From: Scalindua_A sp046757465 | GTDB lineage: Bacteria; Planctomycetota; Brocadiia; Brocadiales; Scalinduaceae | Length of the DNA: 64,000 bases | Direction: 5' to 3' | Assembly: GCA_046757465.1 (NCBI GenBank) | Contig: JBHHYH010000001.1 | Location: 70,285-134,284 of the forward strand | Part shown: positions 8,665-17,810 of the stretch, one piece after another | Layout: the number at the start of each line of letters is the position of its first letter | Position numbering within the stretch: position 1 is the stretch's first letter | The notes under the pieces: model-generated | Databases searched by the model: none | Told to the model about the DNA's origin: nothing | The model's input: the letters and a program-made list of their open reading frames with translations, nothing else | Program-made: the position numbers and the translations under genes

Positions 8665-9120
8665 ATGAAACAATTATTGATAATGTGCGTAATAGTCTCT
8701 GGAATGTTTATGGTTTTTTCTTCTTGTAAGAAAGCTGAAGAAGTGGAGGTTGAAGAGATACACGCATACATGTCAGAAGAAGAGAGTTTAGGACGGGCCA
8801 TGAAAAAGACATCTAGAGATACAAGGAGATTGTCAAGAGCTTTAGAATCCAGGGATTGGATTGAAATAGAGATGTGGGCGGGGGAATTGAAACAAGGAAT
8901 AGGTGTTAGTTGTGTGAATTTGTATATAAAAAACCATCCAGGCGTTTCGGGTGAGTTTGTTATATTAGGTGATAGATTTTATAATGCTGTAAACAGATTG
9001 ATCCTATCTTGTAAAGACCAGGATACTGAGGTTGCAGATGCAGAATTTAAAAAAATGGTAAAATCTTGTGATGATTGTCACGAAGGGTATAGAAAGAAAG
9101 AGAAAAAAGAGGGTGAATGA
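8665..9120 (+). CDS. c'-like monohaem cytochrome lipoprotein
   Basis: The preferred start is ATG at 8665, giving a lipoprotein signal (MKQLLIMCVIVSGMFMVFSSC) with the lipidated Cys in SSCKK. The mature part is mostly helical. It ends with SCDDCHEGYRKK, a C-x-x-C-H haem site close to the C-terminus, the layout of class II cytochromes (c', c556). An upstream ATG at 8632 is open but would spoil the signal peptide. Role: electron transfer or gas-ligand binding at the outer face of a membrane; partner unknown. The surrounding genes give no operon context. Confidence 0.75.
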   Translation: MKQLLIMCVIVSGMFMVFSSCKKAEEVEVEEIHAYMSEEESLGRAMKKTSRDTRRLSRALESRDWIEIEMWAGELKQGIGVSCVNLYIKNHPGVSGEFVILGDRFYNAVNRLILSCKDQDTEVADAEFKKMVKSCDDCHEGYRKKEKKEGE

Positions 9121-9162
9121 CATACACTCTTTATTATTGCTATTCCTTTAAGTACCTTTTAG

Positions 9163-9420
9163 TTACTCCTCAACCTCTGCCCCAGCGGCTTCTTCATCTG
9201 TTTCATCTGTTTCTTCGGTTGTTTTTTCCTCATCTGTTGCTTCTTCGGCAGAGGTTTTAACAGCCGCCTCTGGTTTTTTTATCGAACTTAAAAGGCTTCC
9301 TGCACCCACAAAAAAGCCGACAAGTGACAGAATAACTACAATAAAACAGAACAGGCCACCAATCTTCCGCACAATATCTTTCGTCATTATTTCGTCTAAC
9401 TTTTTTAAAAGCTCTTCCAT
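9163..9420 (-). CDS. Small single-helix membrane protein with acidic tail
   Basis: The start is set at ATG 9420 (MEELLKKLDEIMTKD) because GGAGAG lies just upstream; the open frame extends to 9462. The 85 residues hold one hydrophobic helix near 22-42 (LFCFIVVILSLVGFFVGAG) and a Glu/Asp/Thr-rich C-terminal tail of about 40 residues. I do not recognise a family. It is convergent with the cytochrome gene. Confidence 0.55.
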   Translation of the reverse strand: MEELLKKLDEIMTKDIVRKIGGLFCFIVVILSLVGFFVGAGSLLSSIKKPEAAVKTSAEEATDEEKTTEETDETDEEAAGAEVEE

Positions 9421-9921
9421 TAAAAAATCTCTCCATAAGCCTTTGGAAATTCTAAAAATCACGGGAATTATACATCCTTAAGAACAAAATTCAAGAGATA
9501 AATCAAATTTTGAAATTTAAATATCAAAGCTTTCATATCTCATAGGCAATTTTGTGCTCTTCTGCTATAGTGAACGATGTAAATGTTATTTGTTACGGAC
9601 ATGTATAATTTGGTGTGTAAACTCTGACCATTCAATTATTGTTGAATATTGTAAAGGAAAACAGACATATCTACACTCTCTCTTACAAAAAAATAAAATC
9701 CTAATGTATATGCATTCTATAGCTTACAACAATATTTACTCTTTAACACTTAATGGTAAGGGAATTGCTATTATCTTAGAAACTGATTTTAATCAAAAAA
9801 CTAGCCTTAAATTTATTAGAGAATAAGATTCGAGATTTAAAACCGGAATAACCATTAAACAAACGTTACTATCAATATATTTTTTGCCATCACCCGCTGT
9901 AATTGAATAGGTGCAGTGATT
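9421..9921. other. Intergenic stretch without recognisable gene
   Basis: About 500 bp of AT-rich DNA. An open frame at 9554-9826 has unlikely composition and no ribosome site, and I do not call it. No repeat or RNA structure stands out. Confidence 0.4.
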
Positions 9922-10059
9922 ATGAGAAAATTGATGATTAGTTTGCTGTTTTCGTTCATCCTGCTAGTATTAGGGGCAATGGCCTCGCTTGCCATTAGCG
10001 TTGCAGGAGATATTGCCCATAATTTAAAGACTTCTTATGTGACATGGAATGTCCGTTAA
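9922..10059 (+). CDS. Possible 45-residue secreted or membrane peptide
   Basis: ATG at 9922 to TAA at 10057-10059 encodes 45 residues. The first 28 form a convincing signal peptide or single helix (MRKLMISLLFSFILLVLGA, then ASLAISVAGD), leaving a 15-residue polar tail. No good ribosome site is visible. It is followed 59 bp later by another small membrane-protein gene on the same strand. No family recognised; it may be chance. Confidence 0.35.
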   Translation: MRKLMISLLFSFILLVLGAMASLAISVAGDIAHNLKTSYVTWNVR

Positions 10060-10118
10060 AATAGGCACATAGACAACATTCAAAAAGAGGTTTTAATTCA
10101 TAATAGAGGGGGATAGAA

Positions 10119-10403
10119 ATGTATAACATAACGAAAGGGCAACTGATAACAATATGGGTATTTGGTTTATTCTTATGGGTGGTAACTTTCTTTTGTGGGT
10201 TATATTCTTATTCACCTATTTTTGATAAAATTTGGCTATTCTTATTTTTGGTAATACCTTCCATTGTGGTTTTTTATACAATTGGTTGGCGAAATTGCCA
10301 AAAACGTTCTTTAAAGCACAGAGAAAGGGAAAAGGCAAGGGAAAGGGAAAGAAAACGGGAACGGGAAAAAATAAGGTGGCCTTCTGCTAGTGAATTTAAT
10401 TAA
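10119..10403 (+). CDS. Small two-helix membrane protein with Arg/Glu repeat tail
   Basis: ATG at 10119 follows GAGGGGGATAGAA, a fair ribosome site. The 94 residues contain two hydrophobic helices (about 8-28 and 36-55). A highly charged run of repeated RERE/KRER units follows near 68-86, encoded by a low-complexity purine tract of GGGAAA/GGGAAC repeats. The tail would be cytoplasmic and strongly basic. No family recognised. Confidence 0.6.
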   Translation: MYNITKGQLITIWVFGLFLWVVTFFCGLYSYSPIFDKIWLFLFLVIPSIVVFYTIGWRNCQKRSLKHREREKARERERKREREKIRWPSASEFN

Positions 10404-10883
10404 GAACATATCTAAGTATCTAAATATTGGTGTGTAATGGGTAGGAATGTATAAATAATTTAAATGTATTTCCATATTATTCCTAATCTCCACTTTGCCT
10501 CAAGCCCAAATAAGAACTATACTTCCATCAAATCTCACAGGATTGTATAGAATATCGAAGGGAAGACGAGTCTATTACAATTAGTGATATCAGCAAGAGT
10601 AACTACAAGGGGACATCAAACCTTAAAAATTCAATCAGTCCTGGAAATTTCACAAAATAATCATGTTTACCCTTGACATTATTTACTAAGGTGTATTAAA
10701 TACTTATGGCTTTCTTGGATATACAGCAAAGATAAGTGATATTTCTAGGGTTTTATACAAAAACAGAAACCTGAAGAAACACATTTCTCCAATATGCATG
10801 CCATCCTTAGAATGTTTATTAATGTATTAACATAAACACGCATTAAAAATAATATCGGATTAACTTTAGAAAGGAGGTAGAAA
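10404..10883 (+). promoter_or_regulatory. Gene-free stretch with a candidate promoter for the ComEA-like gene
   Basis: These 480 bp hold no gene. TTGACA at 10673-10678 is followed 17 bp later by TTAAAT (10696-10701), a plausible but weak sigma-70-type promoter. It would give a leader of about 175 bases before the gene at 10884. An AAAGGAGGT ribosome site lies just before the start codon. Confidence 0.35.
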
Positions 10884-11165
10884 ATGGAAGTTATTCGTAA
10901 AGTTTATTTTATATTAATTTTAGTAGCGTTAATTTCTTTTATGGGAGGATTAGCCAGCGGAGAAGAAAATGCTAAGGTAAATATTAATAAGGCAACCGTT
11001 GAGGAATTATCAACATTAGAAGGAATTGGTGAGATGAAGGCGGAATCTATAATTGAATTCCGTGGAAATCACGGCCAATTCACTAAAATCGAAGATTTAA
11101 AAAATGTGAAAGGTATAGGAGATAAAATCTTCGAGAAAATCAAAGATCAGATTACGGTAGAATAA
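10884..11165 (+). CDS. ComEA-like helix-hairpin-helix DNA-binding protein
   Basis: A signal peptide or N-terminal membrane anchor (residues 1-27, LILVALISFMGGLASG) is followed by a tandem helix-hairpin-helix domain: VNINKATVEELSTLEGIGEMKAESII, then FTKIEDLKNVKGIGDKIFEKI. This is the ComEA DNA-binding module, used to capture incoming DNA in the periplasm during natural transformation. At 93 residues it is the short form common in Gram-negative bacteria. A very strong ribosome site (AAAGGAGGT) precedes ATG at 10884. No other competence genes are nearby. Confidence 0.85.
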   Translation: MEVIRKVYFILILVALISFMGGLASGEENAKVNINKATVEELSTLEGIGEMKAESIIEFRGNHGQFTKIEDLKNVKGIGDKIFEKIKDQITVE

Positions 11166-11185
11166 TACACATACTTCACTACTCA

Positions 11186-11255
11186 ATGCCATTGCGAGGA
11201 AGAGATTAATTTGAGATGAACTTAATCAAAACTTAGGATTTCCTCGCAATGGCAT
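11186..11255. repeat. Perfect 15-bp inverted repeat
   Basis: ATGCCATTGCGAGGA at 11186-11200 and TCCTCGCAATGGCAT at 11241-11255 are exact reverse complements separated by 40 bp. It lies 21 bp after the ComEA-like stop and may serve as its 3' hairpin, but the spacing and lack of a T run make a small dispersed repeat more likely. Confidence 0.6.
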
Positions 11256-11458
11256 AAGTAAATTCGGTTAGAAGGTTGAATAATTTACATACTTTTTTCA
11301 TCCAAGCATTCTGCATTTCAGAACATCTTCCCTCGACTCAGCCTGTAAAATACCTAACATAATTGAAGAATCCATCATACATCTATGGTGGTATGAAGTT
11401 TTGAAGATAAATGGCCAAAAGCCAGTGGCGTATTACTGCTTAGGATAAGTTGTGAGTT

Positions 11459-11845
11459 TTAACGTGGTTGTCGTTGTTTAAGGCCTTTGTTTTTCTTTGT
11501 GAGTATTTCTTTGATTTTGTTTTTTAATTCTGTTAGATCTGAGGATTTAACAATATAAGCGTCGGCGGCCCATGACATAAAATTATCTTTATAGCTACTA
11601 TAGGCCGTGTTGATAATAATGGGAATATTTTTGTATTTACTTAATATCATGCCCATTGCCTCAATACCGTTCATCTTTGGTATATTAATGTCCATTATGA
11701 TCATATCCGGTGGTTGTTCTTGAACTTTTCCTAAACCCTCTTTGCCATCAGCAGCAGCTACGATTTCGTAACCTTCAAGCCTTAATTCTTGTTCATAAAG
11801 TAAGCGTTGATTCTTATCATCCTCTACAAGAAGAATAGTAGTCAT
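11459..11845 (-). CDS. Single-domain response regulator
   Basis: A CheY-like receiver of 128 residues with no output domain. The acidic pair is Asp9-Asp10, the phosphorylated Asp is 52 (IIMDINIPKMNG), Thr80 is the switch residue and Lys100 the conserved lysine. It lies 210 bp downstream of the histidine kinase gene on the same strand and is its likely partner. With no DNA-binding domain it would act by protein contact or as a phosphorelay intermediate. Confidence 0.9.
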   Translation of the reverse strand: MTTILLVEDDKNQRLLYEQELRLEGYEIVAAADGKEGLGKVQEQPPDMIIMDINIPKMNGIEAMGMILSKYKNIPIIINTAYSSYKDNFMSWAADAYIVKSSDLTELKNKIKEILTKKNKGLKQRQPR

Positions 11846-12055
11846 ATCTTAAATTCCTTTCCGTTGGTTTTGTAAGTAATTTTGACGACTTTTATGATGC
11901 CATAAAATTTATTCTAAATAGATATCATCAACTATTACAATTTTTAGGTTTGCTTTTTATAAACTTCGTTTTTGCCTGCAAAAAGAGCATAAACCCATTC
12001 CTGACAGGTACTGTAATTAACAGCTTCCTGCCGACTTCGTTCAGTCAGGAAAAAA

Positions 12056-13966
12056 CTAATTTATTGGTAAGGTTAATGACATAGTCGTACCCTTTCCCCA
12101 TTCACTTTCAACGTTTATATTTCCACCGTGATCCTCAATAATCTTAAGACTAACCGCCATCCCCACTCCAGTGCCATGCGGTTTAGTTGTAAAAAAGGGT
12201 TCGAAGATGTTTTTTAATGATTCTTTTGTCATACCTTTGCCACTATCAATTATATCTATTTTTATTGATTTGTTAACAGTCGTAATCTTTACGGTAAGAT
12301 CACCACCATTAGGCATTGATTCTACTGCATTCATTAAAATGTTAAGAAAAACTTGTTTCATTTGTGTGGGATCGGCTAGTACCTGGGGTATATCAGGTTC
12401 AAACTCCTTATATAGGTTTACGCACCTTTCTTGAAGGTAATTTTCCATTAATATGCATGTATTTGCCATTATTTCGCATATTTGAACATTAATCTTTTCC
12501 GGTATTGGTGGTTTACTGAAGTCAGTGATATTATTAAGTATTATTTCTAAGCGTTTTACTTCATCAAGGATTATATCAATATTAGTCTTAATTTTTTGGT
12601 CTGTGAACGTAAAGCGAGAGAGAGATTTGGCAAATCCACCGATATTTACCAGCGGGTTTCTAATTTCATGCGCAACATATGATGCCATCGAGCCTATGAT
12701 GGCTAATTTTTCTGAGCTAATGAGTTTCTGCTGTGTTTCAGTAAGCTGGTGCATCTTGTCTTCAAGCCTTTTGTAGGTTTCAGCGTTTTCAATAGCTAAT
12801 GCAGCTCGACTGGCAAACATTGTTAAGGTGTTGACTAAATCCTCGGTTATAGGTTCCCCTGTATAGATGTTATCTGCAACTATAACTCCTTTAGGTTCAT
12901 CTTTTGCTATTAGGGGTACACAGACAAATTGATTAGACCCTAAAGTATTTCTGAATTCCTCAGTTACGCACGGGTCATTAGCGGCATCTTTAACAATTAT
13001 AGGTTTCTTTTCTCTTACACAAGATGCGACGACTTCTCTTCCATCTGATAATGAAAATACCATAAGCTTTGTCATAGTATTAAAAGGCGTATCAATATTA
13101 TAGCTATGATCTAATTCGTCAAGTATATCTTTAAGTGAAGTATACTTACTTGATATATCTTGCCAAATTCGGTTTGCCTCTTCTGGAGAGGATGGTCCTA
13201 CTGCTAGTTTTCCATTCAAGACGTTGTGTTCTTTGTTAATCAAGAAAAGCATCGCCCGGTTAAAGCCAAATGCATAGCCAGAAGTTACGCAAGTTAAAAT
13301 CAAGTGAAGTAATTTGTCAAGATGGAGTGTTCCTTGCATTGCTTCACCAAGCTTCTGCAATAGTAAAAGCCTGTGCACTACCTTTTCACTTTCAGTCGCA
13401 TCTATTGTAAGCATTAAAACGTTATTAATATTTCCCCTTTCATCGGTTACAGGTGTGGCAACATGTTGAACACACATTCTTTTTTTTTCTTTAGTTGTAA
13501 TCCATGTCTCCATTGTACCGCCTACTCCTCCTTGGAAGACCTTCATTGTCGGACATTTTTCAGTTCCAAATTCACTACAGTGGTAGATATCATGGCAGCA
13601 ACTGCCAATAGGCGATTCTTTTAAATCCAACCAATCACATATTGTTTTGTTTGCCCAGATAATTCTCAGATCCTTGTCAAGTAAGCATAAGCCTATTCCA
13701 ATAACATCTGTTATATTATCATTTTTTCTCCTTTCTCGTTGCCTCCGTTCTTTGTGGTTTTCTGACTCCTTACTTTGTTCGGTATCTTTAAACAACATTG
13801 CAGTTTCAATGCCTTCCTTCTTTAACTCTGCTTCTATATTTCCACAAATAACATCTATCTTTTTTAATAAACCTTCATCAAGTACCATTCCTTTGTGTTC
13901 ACTTAGGATACTTCTAAGTTTGTTTGTTACTTTCTCAGAATTAAAGGTTGAAAGTTCATTGTTCAT
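12056..13966 (-). CDS. PAS-GAF sensor histidine kinase
   Basis: About 636 residues from ATG 13966; an upstream in-frame TTG at 13978 would overlap galT. A PAS domain (GIGLCLLDKDLRIIWAN, about 90-190) and a GAF domain (about 200-395) precede the HisKA helix with the phosphorylated His in VAHEIRNPLVN near 432. The HATPase domain follows (GKGMTKESLKNIFEPFFTTKPHGTG, then GKGTTMSLTLP). The N-terminal cysteines (CCHDIYHC, EKCPTM) lie in the PAS region and could bind metal or haem. No membrane helix, so a cytoplasmic sensor. It directly follows galT and precedes the response regulator. Confidence 0.9.
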   Translation of the reverse strand: MNNELSTFNSEKVTNKLRSILSEHKGMVLDEGLLKKIDVICGNIEAELKKEGIETAMLFKDTEQSKESENHKERRQRERRKNDNITDVIGIGLCLLDKDLRIIWANKTICDWLDLKESPIGSCCHDIYHCSEFGTEKCPTMKVFQGGVGGTMETWITTKEKKRMCVQHVATPVTDERGNINNVLMLTIDATESEKVVHRLLLLQKLGEAMQGTLHLDKLLHLILTCVTSGYAFGFNRAMLFLINKEHNVLNGKLAVGPSSPEEANRIWQDISSKYTSLKDILDELDHSYNIDTPFNTMTKLMVFSLSDGREVVASCVREKKPIIVKDAANDPCVTEEFRNTLGSNQFVCVPLIAKDEPKGVIVADNIYTGEPITEDLVNTLTMFASRAALAIENAETYKRLEDKMHQLTETQQKLISSEKLAIIGSMASYVAHEIRNPLVNIGGFAKSLSRFTFTDQKIKTNIDIILDEVKRLEIILNNITDFSKPPIPEKINVQICEIMANTCILMENYLQERCVNLYKEFEPDIPQVLADPTQMKQVFLNILMNAVESMPNGGDLTVKITTVNKSIKIDIIDSGKGMTKESLKNIFEPFFTTKPHGTGVGMAVSLKIIEDHGGNINVESEWGKGTTMSLTLPIN

Positions 13967-13968
13967 TT

Positions 13969-14970
13969 TTATGCACAACCTGTGTTTCTCAAGAATTTAG
14001 CGGCTTTTTCTGGAGACATTGGATTAATATAAAACCCGGTACCCCATTCGAATCCTGCAATATTTGTGAGCCTTGGTATTATCTCTATATGCCAATGGTA
14101 ATACTCTGACTCATTTATATGAAAGGGAGTAGTATGTATAATATAATTATATGGTGGAAATTTCAAAGCAGATTCTAACCTGATAAGTGTATTCTTTAAG
14201 ACATTTGCTAGTTCTTCTATTTCAAGCTTTTGTAAGTTTTCAAAGTGAGAATCATGTGTTCTGGGAAGAATCCATGTTTCAAAAGGAAATCTGGAGGCAA
14301 AAGGCGTAAAGGCAACGAAATTTTCTGCTAAAATGACTATTCTACTATCTGTGGCAATTTCTTGCTGTATCATATCACAAAAGAGGCACCTGCCCCTGTA
14401 TTTGTAAAATGTTTCAGCTCCTGCCATCTCATTTATTACCTGTTGGGGTACAATCGGTGTAACAATCAGTTGTGAATGCGAGTGTTCGAGCGACGCTCCT
14501 GCTGATACGCCAACATTTTTAAATAGCAATCCATAGACAAACCTTTTGTCCTTTTTTAAGTCAATCAAACGGTCTCTATAACACCATAAGACCTCTTCTA
14601 CACTTCCGTTATCAAGCGCTGTTAAGGACAAGACGTGTTTGGGACTTTCTATTATGACTTCATGTGCTCCAATGCCGTTCATCATATCATATATACCTTC
14701 ACCATGCTTGTTTTGTTTTCCTTCTATCTGTAATGCAGGAAATTTGTTTGGTACGACTCTCACTCTCCAACCTCTTGTGTTTGCCTTTGATCCTTTTTCT
14801 CTATATGCCATGATTTCTGGTGGTGTTTTTGCTTCGTTACCCTCGCAAAAAGGGCAGAAATTCCTCTTAATAGGTTGGGGAGTAGATTTAAAATCTGTTG
14901 GTCTTGCAGATCTTTCTGAGGCGATAATTACCCAGCGTCCAGAAACAGGTTCTTTTCTTAACTCAGGCAT
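13969..14970 (-). CDS. galT: Galactose-1-phosphate uridylyltransferase family protein
   Basis: 333 residues with the family landmarks: an N-terminal RKEPVSGRWVIIASERSARP, zinc-binding FCPFCEGNEA near 40, and the active-site LEHSHSQLIVTP near 165, where the His-x-His pair supplies the nucleophile. A second zinc/His region (YYHWHIEIIPR) lies near 300. The enzyme exchanges UMP between hexose 1-phosphates. Its position beside glycogen genes fits a role in hexose-phosphate supply; related enzymes in such clusters can prefer other nucleotide sugars. Confidence 0.88.
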   Translation of the reverse strand: MPELRKEPVSGRWVIIASERSARPTDFKSTPQPIKRNFCPFCEGNEAKTPPEIMAYREKGSKANTRGWRVRVVPNKFPALQIEGKQNKHGEGIYDMMNGIGAHEVIIESPKHVLSLTALDNGSVEEVLWCYRDRLIDLKKDKRFVYGLLFKNVGVSAGASLEHSHSQLIVTPIVPQQVINEMAGAETFYKYRGRCLFCDMIQQEIATDSRIVILAENFVAFTPFASRFPFETWILPRTHDSHFENLQKLEIEELANVLKNTLIRLESALKFPPYNYIIHTTPFHINESEYYHWHIEIIPRLTNIAGFEWGTGFYINPMSPEKAAKFLRNTGCA

Positions 14971-15095
14971 CTGTTTTTCCTAAAACCAACTGGATAGTTC
15001 CATAACTTAATTATGACAGTCATAAATACTTGTTTCTTATTGTCATGACTAGACTTATAGCATATTTGAGTGCTCTATTTTAGTCTAGACCCTTA

Positions 15096-15527
15096 TTAAT
15101 TAGCCACCACAACTGAGTTATCACTGTCTCCGTAAGGGCTTTGCACATATTTGTCTGCATTCCAGTCGTTTTCCCATTTTAATTCGTCAATAAGATAGCG
15201 AAATTGATATTCCCTTCCTGGCTCAAGATCAAGTTTAATGGTGTAGTCTCCTTTTTTCAACTTTTTCATGGGATTTGCGCGGAAATCCCAATTATTGAAG
15301 TCACCAACAATACATACACTCTTTGCATAAGGGGCAGCGGCTTTTGGTAGTGTGAACTTTATTCTGTATACATTCTTGGCCTTAAGATACTCCTTTGTTA
15401 TTCCGATACTTCTAGTTGCTACTCTCTTTGGCGCTAATTTTTCCTCAAATGATTTCTCACCGGCCGTCTTTTTTGCAGTAGTTTCCTGTTTCAGAGTTAT
15501 TGATTTTTCTTTCTTTGCTTTTCCCAT
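15096..15527 (-). CDS. Stand-alone CBM48/AMPK-type glycogen-binding protein
   Basis: The start is set at ATG 15527, preceded by AAGGAGA; the frame is open to 15614. After a Lys-rich N-terminus of about 55 residues comes a single isoamylase-N/CBM48 domain. It shows YRIKFTLP, VCIVGDFNNWD, a Lys/Gly turn, YTIKLDLEPGREYQFRYLID and the closing DKYVQSPYGD. The domain binds alpha-glucan and is normally attached to branching or debranching enzymes or to AMPK beta. Here no catalytic domain is present. It faces glgB across a 350-bp divergent region in which I see no distinct structure. Confidence 0.8.
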   Translation of the reverse strand: MGKAKKEKSITLKQETTAKKTAGEKSFEEKLAPKRVATRSIGITKEYLKAKNVYRIKFTLPKAAAPYAKSVCIVGDFNNWDFRANPMKKLKKGDYTIKLDLEPGREYQFRYLIDELKWENDWNADKYVQSPYGDSDNSVVVAN

Positions 15528-15876
15528 GACTATTCTCCTTTTGATGAAAAAGTTATATAAAAGTATTATTATTCGACTAATCAACTTATACTGCAATTGA
15601 AAAAGAAAATCCATTGAAAATTAATCTTTTCGGCAATTTTTTAGTAAAGTTCAAAAAATAAATAGAGTAAGTTTTTTTATTTGTGGATGATATTTTAATA
15701 GATTGCCTTTCGAGATAAAAGAATTTTAGTCTCAAGGCCAATGAGAATCTAAAGTAATATTTACCCATGCCTCAAAAAGCAAAGCAAAAAAATTCCCTTG
15801 ACTTAATACAGTAATTTCAGAGGATAGGAAAAGGTTTTGAGGGGGAAATAAAACGCTTATTAAGGATTAAATAATT

Positions 15877-17808
15877 GTGGGAGAAACAGGAAACCGGGCA
15901 GAGATGGTAAAATATGATGTTAGCCGTTTTACAGATCACGATATATATCTCTTAAAAGAAGGAAGTCATCATGCACTATACGAAAAGCTAGGTTCTCACA
16001 TTGTGACTATTGACGGAGAGAAAGGAGTTTGTTTTGCTGTATGGGCTCCGGGCGCAGAAGAGGTCTCGGTCATAGGAGATTTTAACGGATGGGGCCGAGA
16101 ATCTCACCTGCTGAAGGTGAGGAATGATGAATCAGGTGTATGGGAGGGATTCATTCCTGGTATTAAGAAGGGAGACATTTATAAATATCACGTATTCTCC
16201 AGGTATAATAAGTATAGGGTTGACAAAGGAGACCCCTTTGTTTTTTATTGGGAATTGCCTCCCAAAACAGCTTCTATAGTATGGGACCTGAATTATGAAT
16301 GGAATGATAATGAGTGGATGGTAAACAGGCATAAATACAATTCTTTAAATGCTCCTTTTTCTGTATACGAAATTCATCTAGGTTCGTGGAGAAGGGTACC
16401 TGAAGAGGAAGATAGGTTTCTTACTTATAGAGAAATAGCCCATCATCTTGCAGATTACGTGAAGGAGATGGGGTTTACGCATGTTGAATTGTTACCGATT
16501 ACGGAGCATCCGTTTTATGGCTCATGGGGGTATCAGACAGTGGGGTACTTTGCGCCTACAAGCAGGTATGGGACACCTCAGGATTTCATGTATTTGATTG
16601 ATTATCTCCATCAAAATGAGATAGGTGTTATACTTGACTGGGTGCCTTCACACTTCCCGTCTGATGAGCATGGACTTGCCTATTTTGACGGTACATACCT
16701 TTATGAACATGCAGATCCCAAGAAGGGATTTCATCCTGAGTGGAATAGCTATATTTTTAACTATAGTAGAAACGAGGTGAGGGCTTTTCTTCTCAGCAGT
16801 GCTCTTTTCTGGCTTGATAAATATCATATTGATGGTATCAGGGTAGATGCGGTAGCATCTATGCTCTATCTTGACTATGCAAGAAAAGAGGGAGAATGGA
16901 TACCAAACAAATATGGAGGGAACGAGGATATAGATGCCATAGCATTCATAAAAAAACTAAACGAAACCGTTTACAGTGCACATCCTGATATTCAGACCAT
17001 AGCTGAAGAGTCAACCGCATGGCCCATGGTTTCAAGACCGACACATGTCGGAGGCCTTGGTTTTGGTATGAAATGGAATATGGGATGGATGCACGACACA
17101 TTGGAGTATTTCTCTAAAGACCCCGTTTACAGGAAGCATCATCACAATCAACTTACCTTCAGTATATGGTATGCATTTTCAGAAAACTTTGCTCTTCCTC
17201 TTTCACATGATGAGGTTGTTCACGGAAAAGGCTCCCTTATTGGGAAGATGCCTGGAGATGAATGGCAGAGGTCGGCAAATCTCAGACTGTTATTTGGATA
17301 TATGTATGGCCATCCGGGGAAGAAACTCTTATTTATGGGAGGGGAATTCGGCCAGTGGAAGGAATGGAATCATGACGAGAGTCTCGAGTGGTATGTTCTT
17401 CAATACCCCTTTCATCATGGAATACAGAAATGGGTCAAAGACTTAAACCACTTTTATAAGACTGAACCAGCAATGTATGAACTGGATTTCTCAATTGAAG
17501 GCTTTGAGTGGATAGACTCTCACGGCTGGGAAGAGAGTATCATAAGCTTTGTTAGAAAGTGTAAAAATACCGGTGAAATAATTCTTGTTGTGTGTAACTT
17601 CACCTCTATTCCGAGATATAATTACAGGGTAGGAATTCCACGTGGAGGCTTCTGGAGAGAGGTCTTAAACAGCGATGCGGAGATATATGGAGGAAGCGGT
17701 TGTGGGAATTTTAGAGGTGTTGAAACCACCACAATACCAGCGCAAGGAAGACACAACTCTCTTTCTCTAACTTTGCCACCCCTCGGTGTTTTATTCTTCA
17801 AAGGTTAG
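15877..17808 (+). CDS. glgB: 1,4-alpha-glucan branching enzyme (GH13)
   Basis: 643 residues, a normal GlgB length. The CBM48 domain (VCFAVWAPGAEEVSVIGDFNGW) is followed by the GH13 barrel, with DGIRVDAVASMLYLDY carrying the nucleophile Asp, TIAEESTAWP the acid/base Glu and LSHDEVVHGKGS the third carboxylate. It makes alpha-1,6 branches in glycogen. The start is GTG at 15877 with a weak AAGGA upstream; ATG at 15904 is an alternative. It is the first gene of a plus-strand operon, 2 bp from the GH57 gene. Confidence 0.96.
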   Translation: MGETGNRAEMVKYDVSRFTDHDIYLLKEGSHHALYEKLGSHIVTIDGEKGVCFAVWAPGAEEVSVIGDFNGWGRESHLLKVRNDESGVWEGFIPGIKKGDIYKYHVFSRYNKYRVDKGDPFVFYWELPPKTASIVWDLNYEWNDNEWMVNRHKYNSLNAPFSVYEIHLGSWRRVPEEEDRFLTYREIAHHLADYVKEMGFTHVELLPITEHPFYGSWGYQTVGYFAPTSRYGTPQDFMYLIDYLHQNEIGVILDWVPSHFPSDEHGLAYFDGTYLYEHADPKKGFHPEWNSYIFNYSRNEVRAFLLSSALFWLDKYHIDGIRVDAVASMLYLDYARKEGEWIPNKYGGNEDIDAIAFIKKLNETVYSAHPDIQTIAEESTAWPMVSRPTHVGGLGFGMKWNMGWMHDTLEYFSKDPVYRKHHHNQLTFSIWYAFSENFALPLSHDEVVHGKGSLIGKMPGDEWQRSANLRLLFGYMYGHPGKKLLFMGGEFGQWKEWNHDESLEWYVLQYPFHHGIQKWVKDLNHFYKTEPAMYELDFSIEGFEWIDSHGWEESIISFVRKCKNTGEIILVVCNFTSIPRYNYRVGIPRGGFWREVLNSDAEIYGGSGCGNFRGVETTTIPAQGRHNSLSLTLPPLGVLFFKG

Positions 17809-17810
17809 AT

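Noticed and set aside
9554..9826. Open reading frame of 90 codons
   Set aside because: No ribosome site, composition unlike a protein, no recognisable motif.
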